Below, piece after piece: positions 1 through 9,484 of a DNA stretch of 64,000 nt. The notes under the pieces are model-generated. The model made no database searches, was not told where the DNA came from, and was given only the letters and a program-made list of their open reading frames with translations. This stretch comes from Haloarcula sp. CBA1129 (GTDB taxonomy: Archaea > Halobacteriota > Halobacteria > Halobacteriales > Haloarculaceae). How positions within the stretch are numbered: position 1 is the stretch's first letter; the number at the start of each line of letters is the position of its first letter. A program made the position numbers and the translations under genes. The stretch covers positions 2,542,001-2,606,000 of the forward strand of contig NZ_RKSM01000001.1 in assembly GCF_008729015.1 (NCBI RefSeq), given 5' to 3'.

Positions 1-356
1 GATTGCTTGGGTACAATGCAGGCAGTCATATAAATGCGACTGTCATTTGTTGGACCACCACGAACCAGACGCACCCGAGAGCCGTCGGTTCTACGGCCAA
101 TCTGAGTACCCGATTATCACATCTGCCGTCACGGCCGTACGACTCTGTTGTTCGGGCACAACGCCCACTCTATTCGTCTCCCTCGCTGCTCGCGGGACGG
201 TCCTCCCCGCTCGCAATTCCGAACCCCTTCGTTTCACTCAGGGTTTCGCTGCTCGCGGCTCATTTCATTCGCCGCTCACTCGTCCTGCGATTCTCGCTCT
301 GCTCGAATCGCACAGCTGTCAACAGGTTCTTACGCCACCTCGGCCAAAGTAGAGTA
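1..356. other. Gene-free, hairpin-rich leader upstream of prf1
   Basis: No convincing gene is seen here. The frame of the release factor stays open upstream, but that stretch is pyrimidine-rich low-complexity sequence and does not look like aRF1. It has repeated words such as GCTGCTCGCGG and several short inverted repeats: GCGGC at 255-259 with GCCGC at 271-275, and TGCGATT at 286-292 with AATCGCA at 306-312. A TATA-like ATATAAAT lies at 29-36. Similar clustered words are common in haloarchaeal intergenic DNA; whether they do anything here is unknown. Confidence 0.6.
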
Positions 357-1613
357 ATGAGCGAGCAGCAGGAACAGGAGCAGTCGGACAAACAAAAATA
401 CGAGTTCCGGAAGGTAATCGAGGAGCTCAAGGACTATCAGGGCTCGGGGACCCAACTCGTCTCTATCTACGTGCCCGAGGACAAGCAGATCAGCGACGTC
501 GTCGCCCACGTCACCCAAGAGCACTCCGAAGCCTCGAACATCAAATCGAAGGACACCCGCACCGCGGTCCAAGACGCGCTCACCTCTATCAAGGACCGAC
601 TCCGATACTACGACGTGCGGCCACCCGACAACGGACTGGTCGTGTTCTCGGGCGCGTTCGACACCGGCGGCGGCCGGACCGACATGGTGACCAAAGTCCT
701 CGAATCACCACCGGACCCCATCGAGTCGTTCCGCTATCACTGTGACTCGGAGTTCCTCACCGAGCCGCTGGAGCACATGCTGGCCGACAAAGGGCTGTTC
801 GGCCTCGTCGTGCTCGACCGGCGCGAGGCCAACGTCGGCTGGCTGAAAGGGAAACGAGTCGAGCCCGTCAAATCCGCCTCCTCGTTGGTACCGGGCAAGC
901 AGCGAAAAGGTGGCCAGTCAGCCCAGCGATTCGCCCGCCTCCGGCTGGAAGCTATCGACAACTTCTATCAGGAGGTCGCCGGCATGGCGAACGACCTGTT
1001 CGTCGCCGACCGCCACGAAATAGACGGCATCCTCGTCGGCGGCCCCTCGCCGACGAAAGACGAGTTCCTCGACGGCGATTACCTCCACCACGAACTACAG
1101 GATATGGTGCTCGGGAAGTTCGACGTGGCGTACACGGACGAGTCAGGGCTGTACGACCTCGTGGACGCGGCCGACGAGGTGCTGGCCGAACACGAGATGC
1201 TCCGGGACAAGGAGCTCATGGAGGACTTCTTCAAGCAGCTCCACAACGGGGACAAGGCCACCTACGGCTTCGACCAGACGCGCCAGAATCTCAACATGGG
1301 CGCGGTCGAACAGCTACTCATCTCCGAGGACCTCCGGAAGGACGTGGTCGCCTACACCTGCGAGAACGGCCACGACGAGTACGACCTGATCAACAGCAAC
1401 GCCGAAACTGACGACCACGAGTGCTCTCGCTGTAGCGCTACCGTCGACGCCGCGGACGGTGAGCGCGAGGACGCCATCGACCATCTGATGGAACTGGCCG
1501 ACCAGCGCGGCACCGAGACGGTGTTCATCTCGACAGACTTCGAGAAGGGCGAACAGCTGCTGACCGCCTTCGGCGGCGTCGCCGGCCTGCTGCGGTACTC
1601 GACTGGCGTCTAA
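357..1613 (+). CDS. prf1: Peptide chain release factor aRF1
   Basis: This 418-residue protein recognises all three stop codons in the ribosomal A site and triggers release of the finished peptide. The NIKS stop-codon recognition motif is at residues 61-64, the YxCxxxF element at 127-133, and the catalytic GGQ loop at 185-187, followed by the C-terminal domain that in the family contacts other release and recycling partners. The start at 357 gives MSEQQEQEQ, the usual acidic haloarchaeal N-terminus, and the usual family length; the 118 extra upstream codons in frame are low-complexity DNA. It has no operon partner on its strand, and the next gene is convergent. Confidence 0.97.
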   Translation: MSEQQEQEQSDKQKYEFRKVIEELKDYQGSGTQLVSIYVPEDKQISDVVAHVTQEHSEASNIKSKDTRTAVQDALTSIKDRLRYYDVRPPDNGLVVFSGAFDTGGGRTDMVTKVLESPPDPIESFRYHCDSEFLTEPLEHMLADKGLFGLVVLDRREANVGWLKGKRVEPVKSASSLVPGKQRKGGQSAQRFARLRLEAIDNFYQEVAGMANDLFVADRHEIDGILVGGPSPTKDEFLDGDYLHHELQDMVLGKFDVAYTDESGLYDLVDAADEVLAEHEMLRDKELMEDFFKQLHNGDKATYGFDQTRQNLNMGAVEQLLISEDLRKDVVAYTCENGHDEYDLINSNAETDDHECSRCSATVDAADGEREDAIDHLMELADQRGTETVFISTDFEKGEQLLTAFGGVAGLLRYSTGV

Positions 1614-1735
1614 CGCACGTCGTTCGCTCTCGTATCTCCAGCAACTCTTCGGCGTAGACGACGACACAGTTAGTTTCGCTGAGACCACAGCAGCTCTGTC
1701 TATTGCGGTTCGAGGAGAATAGGCGATCCAGCCGC

Positions 1736-2125
1736 TCACAGCAACTGTTCGAGCTGCCGACGACGACGGCCGAGGTCAACGTGGGCCGCCTCCCCATAGC
1801 TGGAGTCGAGGCGGTCTAGTACCAGTAGCGGGTCGACGCCCTCGCGCTCGACTCGCTCCAGCAACGCGGTGATTTCCTCGCGGTGCATCGCAAGCGAATC
1901 GAGCAGCCCGACGAGCAACAGCAGCGGGACGGCTGCGCCGTCGTCGTCTGGAATCGCGTCACTGAGCCCGAAATCCGGAACAGCCTCCGGAGGGGCCGTC
2001 TCCGGCTGGAGCGCAAGGCAGACCCGGCAGACGCTGGCCCCCCGTGCGTTTCCGGGGAGAAACTGCCGGAGGTCAGCCGGGACTGGGAACGAAACGAGGT
2101 CGCCGCCGCAGTCGGGACAGGACAT
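1736..2125 (-). CDS. Zinc-ribbon hypothetical protein (DUF6276-like)
   Basis: A 129-residue protein of unknown function. It begins with a CxxC pair (C3, C6) and has a second CxxC pair at C33 and C36, which would make a four-cysteine zinc ribbon. A helical C-terminal part rich in Leu, Glu and Arg follows. I recognise it as a haloarchaeal conserved family resembling DUF6276, from memory. A TTG two codons earlier is possible, but ATG at 2125 places the zinc site directly at the N-terminus. It lies 55 nt downstream of atpD on the same strand and may be read through from it. Confidence 0.75.
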   Translation of the reverse strand: MSCPDCGGDLVSFPVPADLRQFLPGNARGASVCRVCLALQPETAPPEAVPDFGLSDAIPDDDGAAVPLLLLVGLLDSLAMHREEITALLERVEREGVDPLLVLDRLDSSYGEAAHVDLGRRRRQLEQLL

Positions 2126-2180
2126 ACTCAAGCACGAGCGTGAAAGCGCAAAAACGATACCGGTCGGACGGACACCGCGC

Positions 2181-2873
2181 TCAGTCGTCAGCAGTGACCG
2201 GCTCGGTCTCTTCTTCCGCTTCCTCCGCGGCTGCGAGTTCGTCCTCTTCCTCTTCTTTCTTGGCTTTGATCTTCTTCATGCGGAAGATCTCCTCGCGCTC
2301 CTGCTCTTCGAGTTTCTGCTCGATGTACTCTTGATTGTCATAGAGGTCGGGCAGGAGTTTGAATTCAAGGGCGTTGACGCGACGTTTCGTCGTCTCGATC
2401 TCTTCGAGCATCTTCTTCATCGCCGTCTCGACTTCAGCGGCGAGGATGATGTTCTCGAGCAGTTCCTCGTAGGCCTCGGCGGCCTCGTCGATTCGAGCCG
2501 AGGTCCCCATGACGCCGTAGCCGCGTTCGTCCAGCGACTTCCGGACCTTGCTGGACTCGATCTGCGGGACGACAACACCCATGATGTTCTTGGACTGGGT
2601 CGTCAGTTCCGGGTGTTCTTTCAGCGCTGCGGCGGCCCCGCGGACGGCCACGTCGCCCTCCATCGCTCGGGCCATGTTGATTGCGCGCTGGGCCCGCTCG
2701 TAGGAACCATCGAGGTCTTCACGGACGTCCTGTGCTTGGTCCAGAATGTCCATGAACTCCATGATGAGGCCATCACGCTTCTTCTCCAGCGTGTCGTGCC
2801 CACGCTCGGACAGCTCGATGCGGTCCTCGATCTGCATCAGATTCTTGCGCGTGGGTTTGACGTCCTTAGCCAT
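2181..2873 (-). CDS. atpD: A-type ATP synthase subunit D (central stalk)
   Basis: Subunit D is the coiled-coil shaft that turns inside the A3B3 head and couples it to the membrane rotor. The 230-residue product has the family N-terminus ([19 protein letters not shown]), long amphipathic helices at both ends and a haloarchaeal acidic tail rich in Glu and Ala. The start at 2873 removes 26 unlike upstream codons. It closes the ATP synthase gene order but is separated from atpB by the rhodopsin gene. The 108-nt gap upstream holds a possible promoter of its own (CCGAAATAACTGG, read on the minus strand, around 2917-2929). Confidence 0.96.
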   Translation of the reverse strand: MAKDVKPTRKNLMQIEDRIELSERGHDTLEKKRDGLIMEFMDILDQAQDVREDLDGSYERAQRAINMARAMEGDVAVRGAAAALKEHPELTTQSKNIMGVVVPQIESSKVRKSLDERGYGVMGTSARIDEAAEAYEELLENIILAAEVETAMKKMLEEIETTKRRVNALEFKLLPDLYDNQEYIEQKLEEQEREEIFRMKKIKAKKEEEEDELAAAEEAEEETEPVTADD

Positions 2874-2953
2874 TACGGGACTTTTTTCGACGTAGGCAGT
2901 TAACGGTTTCCAGTTATTTCGGTTCGAGTGCTGCCGCTTCCGGACAGACACGC

Positions 2954-2959
2954 AAAAAA
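2954..2959 (-). terminator. T-run after the rhodopsin gene
   Basis: Read on the minus strand, a run of six T occurs 23-28 nt past the rhodopsin stop codon. Archaeal RNA polymerase commonly stops at T-runs without a hairpin, so this could end the rhodopsin transcript and separate it from atpD. Confidence 0.45.
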
Positions 2960-2981
2960 CGAAGTCGGCGAACGGCAGTCG

Positions 2982-3734
2982 TTAGTCGTCTGCAGGCGTT
3001 GCGCCAGTGCTGGTCGATTCGGCAGCGCCGTCAAGCACGCCGTGGCTACGGAGCAGGATGATACCGAAGCCGACCTTTGCGACCAAGTCGATGACCATGA
3101 AGCCGGCCGTCTCGATACCGATACCGACGAGGCCGAGCCCTTCACTGCCGACAAGCCACCAGACTGGGTAGACCAGCCAGACGACAGTGACGAGGTTTCG
3201 AAGTGTCTTGAAGGTGCTCCGCGTGTCGCTTGGGAGGTCTGCGACCCGACCGGACAGCGAACTGAACAGGAAGTACAGCAGGACCAGCAGGAAGGCGGTG
3301 CTAATGCCCCACCAGACCAGCCGTTCCGCACCGGCCGACAGCACGCCGCTACCTGCGCTCAGCGTCGCGACCACACCGGTACCGATCATCAGCACGTCGA
3401 GGCTGACGAGCGAGTAGATGGTGTTTCGGTCTGCGCCTGCGAGCAGTCCGAGGTCATACAGCAGCAACGGCGTCGTGAACAGCCAGTCGGTGTATCGCGC
3501 CCAGTAGATGGGGTGTTCCGACCCGCCGAACTCGATAAACGTCAGGCCGAACCCGAGTGCCATCGCGAGGTAATTCACGAACGCGATTGCCGTGATAAGT
3601 ATTGTCGCGATGTAGAACTTCTGGCGTCTACTGTCGGTCTCACCCCAACCGCGCGCGATGAAGTATAGCATGCCGAGGAACATGCCCGCTGTACCTAACC
3701 ACAGCCAAATGGCTTCACTCCCTGGTTCTGGCAT
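2982..3734 (-). CDS. bop: Bacteriorhodopsin (cruxrhodopsin-type proton pump)
   Basis: A 250-residue seven-helix retinal protein that pumps protons outward in light. The pump residues are all present: R80, D83 (counter-ion, BR D85), T87, D94 (proton donor, BR D96), D113 (BR D115), E198 and E208 (proton release pair) and the retinal lysine K220 in helix G. The acid at position 94 rules out halorhodopsin and sensory rhodopsin types. The N-terminus and many loops match, from memory, Haloarcula cruxrhodopsins. It sits between atpB and atpD on the same strand with its own TATA element, so it may be made with or independently of the ATP synthase. No bat or blh regulator or retinal gene is nearby. 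Confidence 0.97.
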   Translation of the reverse strand: MPEPGSEAIWLWLGTAGMFLGMLYFIARGWGETDSRRQKFYIATILITAIAFVNYLAMALGFGLTFIEFGGSEHPIYWARYTDWLFTTPLLLYDLGLLAGADRNTIYSLVSLDVLMIGTGVVATLSAGSGVLSAGAERLVWWGISTAFLLVLLYFLFSSLSGRVADLPSDTRSTFKTLRNLVTVVWLVYPVWWLVGSEGLGLVGIGIETAGFMVIDLVAKVGFGIILLRSHGVLDGAAESTSTGATPADD

Positions 3735-3779
3735 AGTGCATCCTAGTGTAGGGGGTCAACGCTAAACAGTCGCGTACCC

Positions 3780-3796
3780 AAAATATATGGTATAAA
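3780..3796 (-). promoter_or_regulatory. Candidate rhodopsin promoter
   Basis: The minus strand reads TTTATACCATATATTTT here, with a TATA box (TTTATA) at 3796-3791, 57-62 nt before the start codon, and a second AT-rich box beside it. A start site about 25 nt downstream would leave a leader of some 30 nt. No clear copy of the Halobacterium bop upstream activator element was seen. Confidence 0.5.
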
Positions 3797-3828
3797 TCGC
3801 AGGCTGCCGGAGAAAGTAAGCCGTGCCG

Positions 3829-5241
3829 TTAGGCTTCGACAGCTTCGGCGGTCTCGTCCTCGCGGTAGTGCTCCTCGATAAGGTCCTCGTCGATGCGGTT
3901 CAGCGCATCTTTCGGGAGCATCGAGAGCAGGTCCCAGCCGAGTTCGAGCGTCTCGTCGATGCTGCGGGCCGTGTCGGTCCCTTGATCGACGAACTCCTCC
4001 TCGAAGCGGTCGGCGAAGTCCAGATACTTGTTGTCCAGTTCCGACAGCGCCTCGCGACCGACAATGTTCACGAGGTCGCGCAGGTCCTCACCTTCCGCGT
4101 ACGCGGCGAAGATCTGGTCTTTCACGTCGGCATGGTCGGCACGGGTCAGCCCCTCGCCGATACCGTCGTCCATCAGCCGCGACAGGCTTGGCAGGACGTT
4201 GATCGGCGGCTGGATGCCCTGGCTGTTGAGGTCGCGGTCGATGTAGATCTGGCCCTCGGTAATGTACCCGGTCAGGTCCGGAATCGGGTGCGTGTCGTCG
4301 TCGCCCGGCATCGTCAGGATCGGGAGCTGGGTCACGGAGCCCTCGCGGCCCTCGATACGACCGGCACGCTCGTAGAGCTGTGCCAGGTCAGTGTACATGT
4401 ATCCGGGGTAACCACGCCGGCCCGGGACCTCCTCACGCGCGGCACCGATCTCACGCAGTGCCTCGCAGTAGTTGGTCATGTCCGTCAGAATTACCAGTAC
4501 GTGGTAGTCCTTCTCGAAGGCGAGATACTCGGCAGTAGTCAGCGCCAGCCGCGGCGTGATCGTCCGCTCGACGGCCGGGTCGTCCGCGAGGTTCATGAAG
4601 ACGACAGAACGTTCCAGCGCGCCGGTGCGCTCGAAGTCGTCCATGAACTCGTTTGCCTCTTCAGCCGTGATACCCATCGCGCCGAAGATGACGGCGAACT
4701 CGGACCCTTCGTCGTCGTCGCCTTCCTCCTCTTCCGGCACCGTCGCCTGTCGCGCGATCTGAAGCGCCAGATCGTTGTGTGGCAGACCGGAGGCGGAGAA
4801 GATCGGCAGTTTCTGGCCGCGGACGAGCGTGTTCATGCCGTCGATAGCCGAAACACCCGTCTGGATGAACTCCTCGGGGTACTCCCGGGAGAACGGATTG
4901 ATCGCTTCGCCGACGATGTCACGGCGTTCGTCGGGGACGATCTCCGGGCCGCCGTCGATGGGCTGGCCGGTCCCGTCCATGACCCGCCCGAGGAGGTCCT
5001 CGGTGACGGGCATCTTCATCGTCTCGCCGAGGAAGCGAACCGAGGCATCGCGGTCGATCCCTTCGGTCCCCTCGAACACCTGAATGGCGACGTAGTCGCT
5101 CGCGGATTCGAGCACCTGACCACGGCGGGTCTCGCCGTCGCTGAGCTCGATTTCGACGATGTCGTCGTAGCCGACCGGTTCGTCGGTCTCGACGAACACC
5201 AGCGGTCCGCTGATCTCCGTGATTGTCTGATACTCTTTCAT
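3829..5241 (-). CDS. atpB: A-type ATP synthase subunit B
   Basis: Subunit B (470 residues) is the non-catalytic nucleotide-binding-fold subunit that alternates with subunit A in the head. It begins [16 protein letters not shown], the family N-terminal beta-barrel, and has the [19 protein letters not shown] region in place of a true P-loop, followed by conserved head-interface sequence and a helical C-terminus. The start at 5241 leaves only two bases after the atpA stop, so the two are probably translationally linked. An earlier in-frame start at 5307 would lie inside atpA and is not needed. Confidence 0.97.
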   Translation of the reverse strand: MKEYQTITEISGPLVFVETDEPVGYDDIVEIELSDGETRRGQVLESASDYVAIQVFEGTEGIDRDASVRFLGETMKMPVTEDLLGRVMDGTGQPIDGGPEIVPDERRDIVGEAINPFSREYPEEFIQTGVSAIDGMNTLVRGQKLPIFSASGLPHNDLALQIARQATVPEEEEGDDDEGSEFAVIFGAMGITAEEANEFMDDFERTGALERSVVFMNLADDPAVERTITPRLALTTAEYLAFEKDYHVLVILTDMTNYCEALREIGAAREEVPGRRGYPGYMYTDLAQLYERAGRIEGREGSVTQLPILTMPGDDDTHPIPDLTGYITEGQIYIDRDLNSQGIQPPINVLPSLSRLMDDGIGEGLTRADHADVKDQIFAAYAEGEDLRDLVNIVGREALSELDNKYLDFADRFEEEFVDQGTDTARSIDETLELGWDLLSMLPKDALNRIDEDLIEEHYREDETAEAVEA

Positions 5242-5243
5242 TG

Positions 5244-7004
5244 TTAGTACAGCTCCCGCAGTTGAGACTCGATGTCGTCTTCGAGGTCGTCGATGTACTC
5301 GTTCCAATCCTCTTGGACGCCGATACGGTTGAGCCGTGGCGCGGCGTCGATGTCGGTGATCTCCTCGACCGGGACACCGGCATCGAGCGCCTCGAAGGCC
5401 GCATCGTTGTACGTCTTGGCAGCGTCCATGATGCGGTAGGTCTTCTCGGGCTCACAGAACGTGTCCACGTCGTGGAAGGCGTTCTGCTGCAGCCACGCCT
5501 CGCGCAGGTAGCGGGCGATCTCAAGCGTCAGCTGCTGGTCTTCCGGCAACGCGTCCTTCCCGACGAGCTGGACAATCTCCTGCAGTTCCGCTTCCTCGTC
5601 GAGCGTGTCGATAGCCCACTGGCGGGTCTCCGGCCAGTCGGCCCGGACGTTGTCCTCGAACCACGGGTCGAGCTGATCGCGATACAGCGAGTACGACTCG
5701 TTCCAGTTGATAGAGGGGAAGTGCCGGCGTTCGGCCAAGTCCGCGTCCAGCGCCCAGAACGTCTTGACGATACGCAGCGTGTTCTGGGTGACCGGCTCCG
5801 AGAAGTCCCCGCCCGGCGGCGAGACGGCCCCGATGACAGAGACGGAGCCCTCGGTGCCGTTGATGTTCTCGAAGTAGCCGGCGCGCTCGTAGAACTCACT
5901 CAGACGAGCGGAGAGGTACGCGGGGTACCCCTCTTCACCGGGCATCTCTTCGAGTCGGGACGAAATTTCACGCATGGCCTCGGCCCACCGGGAGGTGGAG
6001 TCGGCCATCAGCGCCACGTCGTACCCCATGTCGCGGAAGTACTCCGCGATGGTGATACCCGTGTACACGCAGGATTCGCGTGCGGCGACGGGCATATTCG
6101 ACGTGTTCGCGATGAGGCAGGTCCGATCCATCAGCGCGTTACCGGTGGTCGGGTCCTCAAGCTCCGGGAAGTCCTCGATAACCTCGGTCATCTCGTTGCC
6201 ACGCTCGCCACAGCCGACGTAGACGACGATGTCCGCGTCAGCCCACTTGGCGAGCTGGTGCTGCGTGACCGTCTTCCCGGACCCGAACGGGCCGGGAATG
6301 GCGGCCGTCCCGCCCTTCGCAATCGGGAACAGGCCATCGAGCACGCGCTGGCCCGAGATGAGCGGTTCCGTCGGGGTCTCCTTCTCGACGGTCGGGCGCT
6401 GCTGGCGCACCGGCCATTCCTGGTGCATCTGGATCTCTTCGCCGCTGTCGAGTTCGACAACCGTCTCTTCGACGTTGAAATTGCCGGACTCGATGGCGAC
6501 GACTTCGCCGCCCTCGGAGTCGGGCGGGACCATCACCTTGTGGTCGATACTCGGCGTCTCGGGGACGGTGCCGACGATGTCGCCGGCCTCGACCTCGTCG
6601 CCTTCCTCGACTTCAGGGGTGAATTCCCAGGTCTTCTCCAGGTCAATGCCCGGTGCGTCGACACCACGGTCGAGGAATGCCGACCCCATCTTCTCTTCGA
6701 GCACGTCGAGCGGGCGCTGGACACCATCGTAGATGGCGTCGAGCATGCCCGGCCCGAGGTCCACGGAGAGGGGCGAGCCCGTCCCTTCGACGGGTTCGCC
6801 GGGGGAGACACCGGAGGTCTCCTCGTACACCTGAATCGTGGTGATGTTTCCTTCGATCTCGATGACCTCGCCCATCAGCCCTTCCGAACCGACGTAAACG
6901 ACGTCGTTCATCCGGGCGTCGAGGTCCCGAGCCGTTACGACCGGTCCCGAGACGCTTTCGATAATGCCGTCCTCGCGGACGTCTGTGTCTGTTGCTTGAC
7001 TCAT
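5244..7004 (-). CDS. atpA: A-type ATP synthase subunit A (catalytic)
   Basis: The catalytic subunit (586 residues) makes ATP from ADP and phosphate. It carries the Walker A loop GPFGSGKT at residues 238-245, the large non-homologous insert between the N-terminal barrel and the P-loop that marks V/A-type A subunits (roughly 115-205), and the C-terminal helical domain. No intein is present, since the P-loop region is uninterrupted. It follows atpF by two bases and precedes atpB by two bases, a tight operon. Confidence 0.98.
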   Translation of the reverse strand: MSQATDTDVREDGIIESVSGPVVTARDLDARMNDVVYVGSEGLMGEVIEIEGNITTIQVYEETSGVSPGEPVEGTGSPLSVDLGPGMLDAIYDGVQRPLDVLEEKMGSAFLDRGVDAPGIDLEKTWEFTPEVEEGDEVEAGDIVGTVPETPSIDHKVMVPPDSEGGEVVAIESGNFNVEETVVELDSGEEIQMHQEWPVRQQRPTVEKETPTEPLISGQRVLDGLFPIAKGGTAAIPGPFGSGKTVTQHQLAKWADADIVVYVGCGERGNEMTEVIEDFPELEDPTTGNALMDRTCLIANTSNMPVAARESCVYTGITIAEYFRDMGYDVALMADSTSRWAEAMREISSRLEEMPGEEGYPAYLSARLSEFYERAGYFENINGTEGSVSVIGAVSPPGGDFSEPVTQNTLRIVKTFWALDADLAERRHFPSINWNESYSLYRDQLDPWFEDNVRADWPETRQWAIDTLDEEAELQEIVQLVGKDALPEDQQLTLEIARYLREAWLQQNAFHDVDTFCEPEKTYRIMDAAKTYNDAAFEALDAGVPVEEITDIDAAPRLNRIGVQEDWNEYIDDLEDDIESQLRELY

Positions 7005-7006
7005 GG

Positions 7007-7330
7007 TTAGTCCTCGTCCATCAGGTCGATACCGATGGCTCGCTTGATCTGTTCACGCAGTCCGCCGCTCCCAGTACCGCCGCCGAGCGTGACCATCACC
7101 GGCTCGACACTCGTCTCCGCGTCCTGCCTGACACCGCGTGAGAGATGCGACAGATCGTCGTCGTGCATCACGACGATGCCGATGTCGTCGTCGTTGAGCA
7201 TCTCCTCGACGGCGTCGTCGAGCTGCTCGTCTTTCTCGTCGGCAGGCACGTCCGCGAACTTGCGGACGCCCGCCAGCCGAAAGCCCGTCGTGAACTCCGG
7301 GCTTCCGATGACACCTATTTCCTGGCTCAT
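7007..7330 (-). CDS. atpF: A-type ATP synthase subunit F
   Basis: A 107-residue central-stalk subunit that sits with subunit D on the rotor and influences catalysis. The N-terminal [19 protein letters not shown] segment is the Rossmann-like start typical of the family, and the acidic middle contains the [13 protein letters not shown] strand. Its ATG overlaps the atpC stop (ATGA), showing coupled translation within the operon. Confidence 0.95.
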   Translation of the reverse strand: MSQEIGVIGSPEFTTGFRLAGVRKFADVPADEKDEQLDDAVEEMLNDDDIGIVVMHDDDLSHLSRGVRQDAETSVEPVMVTLGGGTGSGGLREQIKRAIGIDLMDED

Positions 7331-8400
7331 AGTATTACCAGCTCCTGTTCGATTTCATCGGGGCCGAGGCCGGCCTCGCGACCGCGGGCGATGGCCCGGA
7401 TGTTGTCGACCTCGCGCTCCTTGGCGAGGACGTAGGACAACACCGGACAGACCGACAGGGGATAGCGGTTCGAGAGCCGGTCGGCGTATTCGAGCAGCGC
7501 CGCGTCCAGCGCCCGCTCGAAGTCGATGAGGTTGTCGGCCTCTTCGAGCGCCGACAGCGCCTGATCGAGGTCGTCGCCGTACTTACTCTCGCGAACGGCG
7601 CTGACCAGTTGGTCGAGATTCGTCGATAGCTGTGCGACCTCCTGTGCGTCGAACAGCTGTCCACCCTCGATGAAGTACTCCGAGGGGTCGATATCCGTAC
7701 CACTACGGGCCAGACGGAGCGCGTTCCGGAGGTTTCGGAAGTCGACTTCCGTCTCCAAAAACTCGACGTACAGCCCGGTCGGGCTGTCGATCTCCGGGTT
7801 GTCCGGAAGCCCCGACAGCAGCGTTTCGTAGAAAGCGCGGTCGAGCGCGTTCTCCAGTGGCACGAGGACGCCGCTTTCCTCGTACACATCGAACGCTTCG
7901 GCCAGCGTGTCACCGAAGATAGTGTCGTCGAGCTGCTCGACAACCTCCTCGATAGAGCCGGCGTTCAGCAGGTCCTCAACGCGCCGGTCGGTGAACTCGC
8001 CGGCCCGGATGAGGTCGTCCTCTACCTCGGTTCGCTCCGCATCCGAGTAGAGCCCGCGGATGACGGTCTTGACGTTCCACACGTCGAACTTCCGCAGGTA
8101 GCGGGCGATATAGTCGTACAGCGCCCCCTCGGACCAGCGAAGCAGGTCGTCGAAGTGTTTCGCGAGGTTGCGGTTCAGCGCGTACTCGACGAGGTCGACG
8201 CCGTCGTACCGGGAGCCGAGCGCGTTCATTTCGGTCTCGTACTCGGTTTCCTCCATGAAGCGGGCGATCTCGCCCGTCCCCATGCGGACCAGCTTCCGGT
8301 AGTCGTCATCGTCGAACAGGGATGCGCTGCGGGCGCGAACCCGTGCGATGACGTACTCGTAGTTGCTTCCCTGGCCGCTCGTTCCCGTTCGCGAACTCAT
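7327..8400 (-). CDS. atpC: A-type ATP synthase subunit C
   Basis: A 357-residue all-helical subunit of the V-type d/AC39 family. It forms the funnel-shaped socket that joins the central stalk (D and F) to the ring of K subunits. The sequence shows the three-fold helical repeat character of the family and no membrane segment. It overlaps both neighbours by four bases (ATGA at the atpE end and at the atpF start). Confidence 0.95.
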   Translation of the reverse strand: MSSRTGTSGQGSNYEYVIARVRARSASLFDDDDYRKLVRMGTGEIARFMEETEYETEMNALGSRYDGVDLVEYALNRNLAKHFDDLLRWSEGALYDYIARYLRKFDVWNVKTVIRGLYSDAERTEVEDDLIRAGEFTDRRVEDLLNAGSIEEVVEQLDDTIFGDTLAEAFDVYEESGVLVPLENALDRAFYETLLSGLPDNPEIDSPTGLYVEFLETEVDFRNLRNALRLARSGTDIDPSEYFIEGGQLFDAQEVAQLSTNLDQLVSAVRESKYGDDLDQALSALEEADNLIDFERALDAALLEYADRLSNRYPLSVCPVLSYVLAKEREVDNIRAIARGREAGLGPDEIEQELVIL

Positions 8401-8981
8401 TGGTCTTCGAACAGGCGGTCGCTGATTGCTTTCAGGTTGTCCTCCCAGACGTCCTCAAGGATAGAATCGAACGTGTTGTTCACACGGACTCGTGACTCGC
8501 TGCTCTCGACGACGACGCCGCCGAGGCAGTCCCGCTCGCCGGCGTACGTCACGTCGTCGTAGTCTTCGAGTACATCCTTGAGAAGCGACTGGTCAGACGC
8601 ACGGCCGTACACCGACAGCTCGTCGCTGTCGTCGAATTCATCGACGGCGGCGTCAAGCAGTGCGCGTGTCAGTTCCTCTCGTCGATCCCCTTCGAGGGCC
8701 GCAAGCGCGTCCTCGACGTCGCCACGAACGTCTTCGAGGATGTCACGCCGGGCGTTGAGTCGAGCCTGCTTGGCCTCGAGCTTCGCGGAGGAGAGCCGCT
8801 GCTCTCGCTCCTGCTCGATGGTCCGCTCGACCTCAGCCTCGCGTTCCTCACGGATCTGCTCGGCGTCGGCCTCGGCGTCGGCGATGATCTCCTCGGCACG
8901 TTCGTCGGCCTCGTCGCTAATCTCCTGAGCACGCGCGCGGGCCTCGTCGCGGATATCCTCTACGACTGTTTGAAGGCTCAT
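8397..8981 (-). CDS. atpE: A-type ATP synthase subunit E (peripheral stalk)
   Basis: A 194-residue stator subunit. Residues from about 5 to 90 form a long charged coiled coil rich in Glu, Arg and Ala (for example EISDEADERAEEIIADAEAD), followed by a compact globular domain that binds the top of the head. With subunit H it builds the peripheral stalk. It lies 21 nt after atpK and overlaps atpC by four bases. Confidence 0.96.
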   Translation of the reverse strand: MSLQTVVEDIRDEARARAQEISDEADERAEEIIADAEADAEQIREEREAEVERTIEQEREQRLSSAKLEAKQARLNARRDILEDVRGDVEDALAALEGDRREELTRALLDAAVDEFDDSDELSVYGRASDQSLLKDVLEDYDDVTYAGERDCLGGVVVESSESRVRVNNTFDSILEDVWEDNLKAISDRLFEDQ

Positions 8982-9002
8982 TATTGGAAAAGGGAGAAGT
9001 GG

Positions 9003-9266
9003 TTAACCGAGGATGAAGACGACGACCAGCGCGAGAATGACGAGCGTCTCCGGCAGGACTGTCAGGATGAGCCCACGGCCGAACATGCTCTCGTCCTCCG
9101 CGATGGCGCCGACGGCGGCGGCCCCGATACCACGCTCTGCGTACCCCGCACCGAGTGCAGACAGTCCGACAGCGAGGGCTGCAGCAGCCCCCGCAGGGAT
9201 AGCCGGAGCAGCAGCGCCACCTTCTTGCAGTACAGCGTTGACAACGAGTGCGATAGTTTCTATCAT
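9003..9266 (-). CDS. atpK: A-type ATP synthase subunit K (rotor ring proteolipid)
   Basis: An 87-residue hairpin of two membrane helices, many copies of which form the rotor ring. Helix 1 is Gly/Ala-rich (residues about 22-45) and helix 2 (about 65-86) carries the ion-binding carboxylate E73 in TVLPETLVI. The start at 9266 (MIETIALVVNAVLQEGG) was chosen over an upstream start at 9389, which would add 41 soluble charged residues unlike a proteolipid. A 218-nt gap separates it from atpI, unusual in this compact operon, and holds a candidate internal promoter. Confidence 0.95.
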   Translation of the reverse strand: MIETIALVVNAVLQEGGAAAPAIPAGAAAALAVGLSALGAGYAERGIGAAAVGAIAEDESMFGRGLILTVLPETLVILALVVVFILG

Positions 9267-9328
9267 GTTGTTGAGATCCTCTCTGAGGTTGCTCGTGTCC
9301 GAACAGGCGTATGTGACTCCACGGACTT

Positions 9329-9334
9329 CATAAA
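9329..9334 (-). promoter_or_regulatory. Candidate internal promoter for atpK
   Basis: The minus strand reads GGGAAGCTTTATGAAG across this site, giving a TATA-like TTTATG about 63-68 nt before the atpK start, inside the only long gap of the operon. It would allow extra transcription of the ring subunit, which is needed in many copies per enzyme. Confidence 0.35.
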
Positions 9335-9484
9335 GCTTCCCAAAACACTTCGTCAAGATGCTGTTCTGAGGGTTTAGCCACTCTCTCAACCACGGTTGTC
9401 ATCTGGTACCAGCCCCCGAGTATGCTACGTTAGTGCAGGAGCTACCGGGAGACCGACAAATACGGAAAGCAAAATCGATAGCGG

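Noticed and set aside
3-356. A 118-codon N-terminal extension of the release factor, open in frame
   Set aside because: The translation is low-complexity, Arg/Ser/Leu-rich and unlike aRF1, and the internal ATG gives the exact family start and length.
3823-7010. Very long plus-strand open frames opposite atpB and atpA
   Set aside because: They mirror the high-GC third-position pattern of the real minus-strand genes and resemble no protein; both sense frames are certain ATP synthase subunits.
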